Of a stretch of 64,000 bases of DNA, positions 55,005 to 64,000 are shown one piece after another. A program made the translations under genes and the position numbers. How positions within the stretch are numbered: the stretch's first letter is position 1; the number at the start of each line of letters is the position of its first letter. Below the pieces are notes generated by a model. The model did not search any database. It was given only the letters and a program-made list of their open reading frames with translations, and was not told the origin of the DNA. Source of the stretch: Megamerina dolium (lineage: Eukaryota; Arthropoda; Insecta; Diptera; Megamerinidae); contig OY978527.1 of NCBI GenBank assembly GCA_963854835.1, forward strand, positions 34,396,540 to 34,460,539, in the 5' to 3' direction.

Positions 55005-57035
55005 TTTACTATTGTTGAACTGGAACTGATCATAATATGGTGACAAATCCTCCGAATGCACCATTCAAATTTTTCCCCAGATCTCGCTTTTCCTTAGAGA
55101 CTTTTTTTTTACTACTGAGGATTTTATTAAACTCGCGACTGGCCCAGAATCTATTAATAGAAAGAGGTTTCCATTCCTTTGCTTCCTCTAATGGAAAGCC
55201 ATTGAACATATTATTTAAATCATATACTCTAGATCTAAATTTTCAGATGTGAAATATGTGTCAACAATCTCCAAAGACGCCTGACTTCCAACTTCCAACT
55301 ACCTTGGTCTGGCTACCAATTTCTTACAATCCTGCACTTCTCTTAGCCTAAATTTAGCGAGGTTTTTGTGGATCCTGCTTTCTTGGTGGACCTAGGCCCT
55401 GCAGTTACCATAAGTTTTACTCTTTGCGCCGCATTCTGCAATGCTTTATCTTGGCTTATTGCAGAAACGCATTGTAAATATAGCTTGATGTGATATTAAA
55501 TTGTAGACTTTATACGGATGCTCTGTAAATGGTGTTTTAAAAGTCAGTCTAACCATAGAATAGACCAAGCTTCATTTTTAGTCAGTAATGGCAATGTTTT
55601 TGAAGAGCCACCACAATATACACATACTCATATATTTGACGCAATGTTTGTGTTATGCAAAAAAACAAAGCAAAATCAATTTATCTCTTGTATTTATTCT
55701 GTGTTATTGCTTAAAACAATTTAACACAAAAGGTATACAAATGTTTTCATTCAGTTTGCAAACAAGCCGCGTACGCAATCTCTTATCAAAATCTGTTGCG
55801 GTGGAGTTAACCAAGCAACATGCCAACAGTGCCGCTGGCTGGTAGCAAGAAATACGTGAGTATGATTTTTGTTGATTTTAAACGAATGCTTATGCCGTTA
55901 TAGTATCAATAGCAATGCTAAAGCAGATCAAGCAATTCAGCAAAGTTGTTTTTATAGAATTTTTATTTATTTTTCTGATTCACAGTCTTCTTAGTACGAG
56001 CATCGTTTTATTACTGCGTAAGGTTACTTACGAAAATATATGTACCATACTTCCGCCTACGCCATAAACTTAATATTGTTCACGTACAATACATATCATA
56101 TAATTGCCCTGCAGCATAAAGATATATGCTATGTACTCGTATGTATACCTATGCTTAATACAGAAATTTATTATGTGATTCCGATCAATTGGCATAATTT
56201 ATTTAAACCATGTGCCTGATCAAATGTGTTCATATGCTATGATTAGTATAAATGCGTATGCACACACAATGATCAGTTTCTAATAATAAATAATAATGGT
56301 AAATTCGATTAATGCTAAAAGAAATTTGTATTTAATTTAAAGTTTGAATAAAGGCCAAGTCTATCTATGTTTATGGTGAATACAAAATGCGATTCAACTG
56401 ATTTACTGATTTGCAGAAGTATAGGCGAACGATATTTCTGTCCGTTAATTTCCAGTTGACACTTAACCCCCGCTAAAGGCGATTCCTCGTGATTTGGCGA
56501 TTTTCTGTACAACTCACAGAGAAAGACTTCCCATTGCGTTGAGGAACTCCTCAAATAAAATAAAAACCAAGCTCTACGGATATGAACCTGCAGTATCTGA
56601 TCCCTTGATGGAACAGTTGGTTCTAACCAGCAGGTTGATGTCCTCGAAAAATGAAATCCTGACATCACCGCTCTTCAGGTGATGTGATGGACTGGACGGG
56701 GCTGTTCCAAAAGACCGTTGTATGAAATATATTACGGTTGCCATGCAGAAAGTCATGTACTATTATGTGGATTTCTGGACAGTAAGAGACTCCGACACCT
56801 AGTCATGCCTGTGAAAGAATGGCTGGTCATAATTACGAATGGTGTGCTTGAAGTTGAATTCCAAGAGTGCAATCATTAAGGGCTTTGTTAGTGTAGACCA
56901 ATCGCTTGACCTTCGAGGCCATTCTTGAGGTCCATTTCTGAGGCTAATCTTGTAACCCAATACTTCCTTCAATAAGTCGACGATTTCGCCCCATACTTTT
57001 GACAGTGACAGCTCAATTTCCTATATTTTTGAAAA
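55005..57035. other. unassigned stretch, partly GC-richer
   Basis: No family was recognised. Two pieces are less AT-rich than the background: 55250-55450 and 56440-57000. The second contains a minus-strand frame (56315-56668, 117 codons) with no recognised motif. These could be decayed LTR or LINE remnants, since a LINE relic starts at 57040. An A run at 57030-57046 borders it. Confidence 0.4.
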
Positions 57036-57039
57036 AAAA

Positions 57040-57705
57040 AAAAAAAACCTGACCCGATTATCCCTACGGCGTACGGATGACATAGTGTTCACTGTATACG
57101 GCAGGTTCCCGAACACTATAGGGAACCTGATGCAAGCCTCAAAAGATAAGGTCAGCTGAGGGGTCAACGCCAGCGGATTGAATGTAAATCCATTGAAAAC
57201 GAACGTGGTTCTCTTCACTAGAAGATGTAAACCCAAAACTTTCTGTCCTCTCATTCCCAACAACACATACCTAGAATTTAATGAAGAGGCAAATTTTTGC
57301 GCCTAGCCATAGATAACAAGCTAAACTGAAAACCGAACACTATAAACACAGCTGTAGTCAGACCGATCCTGATGTATTGGATCTTAGATTAGTGAGCTAC
57401 TCTTTAGAAAGAATCACACCGAAATCTACTTTGCAAAGTACAACGTATAATAATTAGAGGCGCACTAAGAATCATAACAACATCATATTGGCCATTCCTT
57501 GATAACCACTCAAATGACAGTTATAGGGGAACTAGATTATGCCACCCCGACATTCACGTTGCATAAAAGATTCACCACTCATATACCTGATAGGAATGGG
57601 GTGAGGAATCTTCTGAACTTCCAGATGAGTTGAATCTGATCTTAACTGACGGCTCCAAATTAAAACCTGTTATAGAAAAGTTTGAAGCGTAAACTGTATA
57701 TCTTT
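57040..57705 (+). pseudogene. non-LTR retrotransposon RT and start of RNase H (LOA/R1-like)
   Basis: The plus strand near 57070 carries the YADD box region as AYG-DDIVFTVYGRF after a small deletion in the codons for the catalytic pair (GCGTACGGATGACATAGTG). It continues SGLNVNPLKTNVVLFTRRCK, TFCPLIPNNTYLEF and NEEANF, as in LOA/R1-type RTs. Further along, DYATPTFTLHKRFTTHIPDR and then LILTDGSKLKPVIEKFEA mark the start of the RNase H domain (TDGSK). Stops and indels occur throughout. The relic ends near 57705, where a mariner begins. Confidence 0.75.
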
Positions 57706-57709
57706 GTAT

Positions 57710-58590
57710 TAGGTGCGATTATATAAACTTTGGTCCCTAAAAACCCCATTCGCGGGAAGCTTTGCTTTTCTTTTCATCTGAAGAAAAGTGCAGCGACAAG
57801 TCAACGCATGCCCTGTGAGGCTTATGGAGAACATGCTTCGTCCATATAAACTTCTAAAGTTCAGTTTAGATGGTTAAAAAGTGGTGATTCTGATACAAAT
57901 GATAAAGTTCATGTGAGATGCCCAACAACATTTGAAAACGCTGAAATGGAGGCTTTATTGGACGGAGACTCATGTCAAACTCGAAAGAAGCCATTTCATT
58001 GCATCTTAAAGACATGGGTCTGATCCAGAAAATGAGAAATTGGATACCATATGAACCGAAAACAAAAGATATCGAAAGGCAATTTTACATGTCTGAAATT
58101 ATGCTTCAACGGAAAGAGGGAAATCTTGTTTACATCGAATCGTTACAAAAAATCGCGACAAAAATGAATCAATTACGAAACTCTAAGCGCAAAAAGTGAT
58201 ATGTGAAATTAAATTCATAGTGCGAAGATGATGTTGAGTATTTGGTGGAATCAGAAGGATATAGTGTACTATGAGCTGCTAAATCCAGATGAAACCATTA
58301 ATGAGGAACGTTACCGACAACAACTCATCAAAAATGCCCGGAATCGGCGATCAGACATGAGTAATTGATTTACCATAGTGATAATGCCCGAGCACATGTT
58401 GCGCAATCTTAAAGCTACTTGGAAAATAGCGGATGGTAAGCGTGCCCCGCCCGCCGTAATGCCTTGTCGGCAATATCCTTCACTTCAGCTGAAGGTATCA
58501 AATAGGGGATCAATACGTTCCTGTCCTCAAAAGATATACGGTTCTATTCAAAGATGGGGAAAAAGTCTTAAGCTTTGAAAATACTTTGAG
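57710..58590 (+). pseudogene. mauritiana-like mariner transposase relic
   Basis: From about 57810 decayed frames give CEAYGEHASSI, VQFRWLKSGDSDTNDKVHV and TTFENAEMEALLDGDSCQT (DNA-binding domain). The frame 57972-58199 continues HLKDMGLIQKMRNWIPYEPK and RQFYMSEIMLQRKEGN. The first catalytic block is destroyed: the region equivalent to HRIVTGDEKW reads SNRYKKSRQK. Later, MLSIWWNQKDIVYYELLNPD and ETINEERYRQQLIKNAR are clear, then the second and third catalytic regions are scrambled to about 58590. It lies directly after the LINE relic's RNase H start and may have inserted into it. Confidence 0.8.
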
Positions 58591-58594
58591 AACA

Positions 58595-59890
58595 ATGTAA
58601 TGTAACAGTAGGAAATGTATATGACTTTCGCAAGAAAGCGATCAAAATTCCTGACGTTACTAACAACTTCCAGTTTCGTACCGTTGAAAAAAATACGTGG
58701 TCTTTCGACATGAAAATAAGACATTTTTATAGGCCCATCCTTAAACCGCAACAAACACAGTTGGAATTGATAAGTACAGCTGCAGATCATCAACATCTTA
58801 AAATAACTGTGGCATATGCGCAGCGTGAAATTAAACAAAGATAATGTTTTGTTACTGCTGATCGTGATTTTAACTTATGCGAACAGGTCCTCAAGGTGCT
58901 CACACAAGTTACTCGTAACACTTAATAATGGTACTCGCTACATTTATGGTTTAAGGTTGATCCAATTTTGGCCTATAGGATATTTTTGTTTATCTTGATA
59001 AATGAGAGAAGTCCTATGAAAAGCCTTTGGGCATATTTACTACGCTTCAGTCCAGAAGATGTTATATTTGGAACCTGCTGAAGGATGCACACTGATAAGA
59101 AGAGCCAATCTCCGGTGTAAGGACTAAGTGCTATGGTAATATGGTCAAATGGGAATCACTAGAAATGGCGATGTATTGTAAAATGAATCCTTAAGTTTCA
59201 ACAACTCATTTTTAATGATATCCCTCACATTAAAAAAGAGATTCAGGTGCAGTACAATTAGCTAAAATAAAGTAGTTATACTCATGTATGTAAATAAAAA
59301 ACAATTCTACATATAAACTCCTGTATAAACTCCAAATTTAACTTTCTTCTTTTTATGGCATTCTCCATTTTACGATAACGACCATATACAAAATGCTACC
59401 AATTAGTAGCAATTCAGATTTCATATGAGAATGCTGCAGTGTGATGAAGTGCATAAAGGGCAATGAGAATGATCAAAGCGTAACTAATCAATGTTTCCTT
59501 AGTTTAAAATGAAATTACTAATTACTACCAGCAGAAGAGAGACCTACCACAGGTATCACACATTATTATATTCTGTATTGTATTAAATTTCTAAATACAT
59601 TCAAAATTTTGAGGACACTTTTATGTGTTATCCTTCATTAACCAGCATTTCTCTTAAGGAATTTTTCTGCATGAAGAAATTAGTTGGTTTATAACATAAA
59701 GTAACTTTCATTTGAATTAATTTTTCTTTGTATATAATTTCATCTGAGCATTAAAGATAAAATTCCTTCATCGATTAGCATAAAGATTAAGAAGAGGCTT
59801 TCATAAAAATTGTTTTCATATTTTTTCCTTCTGTCTTCTTCTATCTAAACGAAACAAATTGCGCATTATTCGTTTACCTATTGTAAGCAT
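58595..59890. other. unassigned AT-rich stretch
   Basis: No element or exon was recognised. A short piece at 58630-58760 is slightly GC-richer without motif. Confidence 0.45.
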
Positions 59891-59891
59891 A

Positions 59892-60660
59892 TTTTTATAC
59901 CCTACACAATTGTATGTGGTATATTCATTTTGGACATGTTGTTTGCGACGAATTTAAAGAAATTCCGGAGATATAGAAAAGTATGTATATTCTTGATCAG
60001 CGTTCGAGTTCTGGTTCGGTCGATAACTTAAACATATATTGCGATATTTTAGCGAACATGGTCAATTGATAATGGGTATGATCAATGTACTGGAACGCTC
60101 ACTTGGAACAATCTTCGGAATTATAGGAATTTACCCCGGCTTCTTGGACTACACGTCACTGCTGACGATTGCACTTTCGAGGTGGTGGAGGACTTCGTCT
60201 ATCTTGGAACCAGCATCAATAACAGTAATGACGTCAGCCTGGAGATCATACATTGGATAACTCTTGCTAACAGGTGCAGTTTGGGCTGAGTAAGTTTGGA
60301 GTTTTCGAGAGAAGAGTTCTGCGCAGTATCTTGGGACGAGCGAATGGAAAAAGATGCTCCAATGAAGTGAGTATTTAATTCGGCACCCGATGGAGGACGC
60401 AGAAGAAGAAGAAGACCAAACCTGGCGGCGCTTGGAATATACAATTGGCGCCAGCAAGCGAAGAACAGAGAAGACTGCCGCCGCATTATATATTCGGCTT
60501 AAATCGATCATCGGTTGTTATGGCCACATAAGCAGAAGAAGAAGAAGAACTAAGTCTGCCATTTGGATTTGCCAACTATGAGCCCACTTTCTATATAAAT
60601 ATAGCTGTGTATATATGTGTGCAGGGTATAACTCGGTCGACCCGACCCACATGTAAAAAC
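59892..60660 (+). mobile_element. DINE-1/Helentron-like element, copy 4, carrying an RTE-like segment
   Basis: The left end TTTTTATACCCTACACAATT, then GTATATTCATTTTGGACATG and ATTCCGGAGATATAGAAAAG, ATTCTTGATCAGCGTTCGAG matches the 5' part of copy 3 in order, though more diverged. The right end is GTGTGCAGGGTATAACTCGG, followed by a hairpin GGTCG-ACC-CGACC at 60635-60647. This has the same arrangement as copies 1-3 with a different hairpin sequence, so it is a related subfamily. The internal GTGGGCGTGG units are missing. In their place is a 450-bp RTE/CR1-type LINE segment on the plus strand (60125-60590). Confidence 0.65.
60125..60590 (+). pseudogene. RTE/CR1-type LINE fragment inside the DINE-like element
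   Basis: The plus strand encodes ADDCTFEVVEDFVYLGTSIN, NSNDVSLEIIHWITLANRC, then after frame changes EFSREELCAV, ERMEKDAPM, FNSAPDGGRRRRRPNLAARL, GIYNWRQQAKNREDCRRIIY and YGHISRRRRRTK. This is the thumb-to-C-terminus of the same LINE group as at 20840-21620 and 46390-46960, here better preserved at the VVEDFVYLGTSINN block. Upstream RT motifs are absent. The middle of the thumb (QLRSRxLSR...YGAEAWTL) has been deleted. Confidence 0.8.
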
Positions 60661-61435
60661 ATCTTCTCATTTTATTTTCTGCTGCATTTAATGAGTTATT
60701 GTTTACTACACGAATGCGGTAAGAAGAATAACCACTGACCTATATGTACATATATGTATATACATAACATATGTAAGTATGGACCATGTCCACCAACGAA
60801 GCCACTCATTACCGATGTATAGGCGTATAAGTATGTATAATGTATGTAGGTTAGTTGATATGTAGGTACGTGTACTTATTTTGATGCATTTGGCTTTGGA
60901 TCATTGATGGATCATTTTGTTCATTATTCTTGCTGATGAGTATTAAGTGATTGTTATTCATAATCAAGCGGTTTTACGTGCTTCCGTTTTTTTTAAACGC
61001 TTCTGTTTTTCTTTTTTGTAACTGTTTTGGGTTTTATATTGATTTTTTTTTTTTTTTGGTTTACTATTGCAAGCCTGTCTTTAATGTTTTTTTGTATGTA
61101 ATGTATACTCAATATAATGTATACTCAATATAATCATATTTTATGATGAAATGAAATTATTTCAATTTATTTGAACATTTTTTGTAAGTTTGCAAACCTA
61201 CAACTCGTTAATACATTTTCAATGAACGTCGACATTCAACTGCTATAATCACATTATTATCATATCCAAAATGGATATTTGCATAATTATCGTGGCGATG
61301 ATATTAGTTTGTTTTGGTCTCAAGTTTTGTAAATGAATGTATTTTGTCCCCACAATAAAAAAATCAATGAATCCAAAGTCAGATTTTTGAAAGCAAAAAA
61401 GATTTCATAAACGGCTGTTCTATGTGAACTACGAC
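60661..61435. other. unassigned AT-rich stretch
   Basis: Nothing recognisable. T runs near 61038-61050 and TATA-rich sequence (AATATAATGTATACTCAATA repeated twice at 61107-61133). Confidence 0.45.
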
Positions 61436-61439
61436 AATG

Positions 61440-61985
61440 AAATGTCCCCATTTCACTCAATTCAAGCCGGAGTTCCACAAGGCAGTGTGTTAGGTCCAAT
61501 TCACTAACTGCTTTTTTCTTCCGATTTACCTACAACTGATGATGATCTCACTGGAACTTTTGCCAATGACACTGCTATTATCACGACTGAAACGAGTCCC
61601 ATACTGGTATCATTCAAGCTCCAAATCGGTCTCGATCGAATTTCTATTTGGTTAAAGAATTAATGAGATGAAATCAACCCATATAACATCTACTACGAGG
61701 AGAGATACATGTCCCCAAATGAAATTGAACATTACTTCAGTTCCCCAATTCGAAACTGCTAAGTACTTGGGCATTCATCTGGACAAAGAGCTAACGTGGA
61801 GAGCACACATTTTTGCTAAAAGGAAAGCTTTTGGTATACAATTCCGCAACATGTATTGATTGTTGAATCGTCAATCTCTCCTCTCCATGGAAAACAAAAT
61901 CATCTTATATAAAACAATGCTCAAACCGGTGTTCTCCACACCGGGTTGCGAATATAACACCCTCTCGACTATACATTTCATTCCT
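61440..61985 (+). pseudogene. Jockey-type reverse transcriptase fragment
   Basis: The plus strand reads FHSIQAGVPQGSVLGPIH (RT motif 4), stop, LLFSSDLPTTDDDLTGTFAN and DTAIITTETSP. The catalytic FADD box is FAND, with the first Asp changed to Asn. Next come QIGLDRISIWLKN, stops, and an open frame 61668-61859 with THITSTTRRDTCPQMKLNI and YLGIHLDKELTWRAHIFAKR (thumb). Then LLNRQSLLSMENKIILYKTM LKPVFS (split by a space here). This is a good Jockey RT order. At least three stops and a lost Asp make it dead. It ends where the WTYGxQLWG motif would follow. Confidence 0.88.
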
Positions 61986-62545
61986 CTAGGGGCGATATGT
62001 AGACAGTTATGGGACTATTTGTCAATTTGAAAGTATTTTTAGGTTGAGTTGGTAGAGAAGGTCCCCCATGAAGCATAGAAGTAGGGAGTAAGTATGCTCT
62101 GAAGTAATATTGGTAAGTGTCGTAAGTTGGTAAGTAGGAGAATGGGATCAGTCATTTAGTTTACTCCATAAGGAGCATACTGAGAATGATTGGAGCGAAT
62201 TTGATAAAAACATCAATTTGACTATACCATTTTTTCATCAAGCGTTTCTTTCGAACATGCTTCTTTCTTGATTGGACGTACACATTTTATTTTTAGTAAT
62301 AAAAATCCTTACAAGGGGGCTGTAATAACCTAAAACCTTTTTCCAGCCATGCTCCAAAGGCCCTGTTTAAAACCATTCCTACTAGGCTATATACAACCAA
62401 ATTGAGTTCTATAGTGAATCGAAATGGTTTTCCTGAGAAAATGTGTTTTCGTACCCGCTGCGGTGAATTTTCAGTATGAAAAATTATATACTATGTCATC
62501 TTCATCTTATGCAAAGTTTCCCTTGGTTCGAAGAGCCTCTTGGTC
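61986..62545. other. unassigned stretch before the TA tract
   Basis: No motif recognised. GTAGG/GTAAG-rich patch at 62035-62150. Confidence 0.4.
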
Positions 62546-62858
<313 letters not shown>

Positions 62859-62859
62859 A

Positions 62860-64000
62860 ACGATCGGTAAATTCAATTGAATAGTAATTAAAGGAATGGT
62901 TTGTTTTCATTTACTCTATTGTTGCAAAGAAATCAAAATCATAAAGAACAATGCAAGTGTGATATATTGTAAAAGGAGACAATAAATATAAAAGACAACA
63001 ATATGTGAGAATCAACAAAACAATTTGTTCTGCACCATAAACATTTCGCCAAATAAAAACACAAAACAATTTCAAATTTGGAACGTATTAAAAATGTATT
63101 AGAGCGTCTATGTGCGCCTATGGATGTGTAAATTGATTATCCAAGGTAAAAATGACATTTTGATAGAATTTTATTTCTAAGAATTTCGGCGAAGGTAAAT
63201 TAAAGCACGTGTCTGGAATCACAAAATCTTTTTCGGTATATTCGTAACGCACAAATGTGATTGACAATAGAAAAATTAATACAAATAGAAAATTGAATAA
63301 TGGTGTTAAGCAAATCTGGTCATCTTTTTATACTTCTACATATTCGTACGTTGTAAAACGTTAAAGCAAATGCAATGGAATACGATTATAAGAGCGCTTA
63401 ATTAAAAATCCACAATATGCACTAAATTACATATATACAAATCATTGTGGGAGCCACAGTTTTGCCAAGAAGTTGTTTTATTTGCTCAAACAAAACCATC
63501 TTAGCATCAGAATCATCACCACCCAAAAATAAAAAAACTAAGGTTTTAAAAAACAATGCTATTCAAATGAACACACAATCACAACCACAATCATTCAACA
63601 ATACGAATAACTATAGTATTCCTGAACCGGACATCCTTCATTGGCTTGAGCCATAATTATTATTATATTTTATTGTACGATTGTTCCTGTTTCCTGAAGG
63701 TGCACTCAATTGCATTGCATTGTCCCATTGAAATGAGCAAACATACATAAGTTCATTTACCTCCGCATGTCATTTTGACAAATAAATTAGTCTACATTCA
63801 AACAATATGCATTGACCGGATGTCATATGGAACTATATAGAAATTTATGAGCACTTACTTATCCTTTCTTCACTTTTCCTTTATAATTTTTTTTTTAGTA
63901 CAATTTGTCTTATTTTATACAATTCATCTCTGATACACCATTTATTAACCTTATTATTTCGAAAACATATAAAAGATAAGAAGAATAACTCTATGCTGCC
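62860..64000. other. AT-rich stretch with one polar open frame
   Basis: Mostly unremarkable. A plus-strand frame at 63447-63656 (69 codons, ATG absent upstream of GTG at 63447) contains CFICSNKTILASESSPPKNK (a CxxC pair followed by Ser/Pro/Lys-rich sequence) and ends QPQSFNNTNNYSIPEPDILH then WLEP. Its composition is polar and unlike the surrounding chance frames. It could be a small exon or the N-terminal piece of a LINE ORF1; no family could be assigned. Confidence 0.35.

Noticed and set aside
56315..56668. 117-codon minus-strand frame as a host gene
   Set aside because: No motif, no supporting neighbour, and the surrounding sequence looks like decayed repeat. Kept only as part of an unassigned stretch.

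Overview
This window looks like gene-poor nuclear DNA from a higher fly. It is AT-rich, has no operon structure, and every recognisable coding piece belongs to a transposable element. Mariner elements of several lineages, Jockey-like and RNase H-bearing non-LTR retrotransposons, DINE-1/Helentron-like elements with a (GTCC)n stretch, and a tRNA-derived SINE together suggest a schizophoran dipteran. A tephritid fruit fly is my best guess, but it is a guess. I found no host protein-coding exon, rRNA gene, CRISPR array or functional tRNA gene that I would defend. The window is probably intergenic or intronic.

Layout. 0-5 kb: a TATA-containing promoter-like cluster, a SINE split by a 528-bp PIF/Harbinger-like MITE, a Tc1/mariner-type transposase relic, a rearranged SINE and the 3' end of an RNase H-bearing LINE. 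5-13.4 kb: a LINE 3' end, a 3'-truncated mellifera-type mariner, a mariner/LINE chimeric block on the minus strand, SINE relics and a LOA/R1-like pol remnant. 13.9-24.8 kb: two very similar DINE-1-like copies 9 kb apart, with LINE and RTE-like relics between them and an (ATT)n-tailed tRNA-like SINE after the second. 25-37 kb: mariner relics on both strands, more SINE copies, Jockey and RTE-like reverse transcriptase fragments and a Mos1-like mariner. 37-41 kb: no recognisable element. 41-44.7 kb: a third DINE-like copy in the opposite orientation, a rosa-type mariner relic and the best full-length SINE. 46-53 kb: RTE-like and mariner relics, a 1200-bp mariner with good terminal repeats but a broken ORF, and a 1318-bp mariner with perfect 28-bp terminal repeats and an intact 357-residue transposase. 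54-64 kb: mariner and LINE relics, a fourth DINE-like copy carrying an RTE-like segment, a Jockey RT relic and a 315-bp (TA)n tract.

How the parts relate. The one element that looks capable of acting is the mariner at 51264-52581: transposase, catalytic DD34D triad, matched ends and TA target duplications are all present. Nearly everything else is non-autonomous or dead. The SINE's 3' tail resembles the 3' ends of LINE relics in the window (CAATG, a short hairpin, then TAAGTG), which suggests it used that LINE's machinery. The DINE-like copies have Helentron-type ends and need a partner encoded elsewhere. Several insertions are nested, so relative ages can be read directly.

Limits. Family names rest on motif recognition by eye, not searches. 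Boundaries of degenerate relics are good to a few tens of bases, except where terminal repeats and target duplications are quoted.
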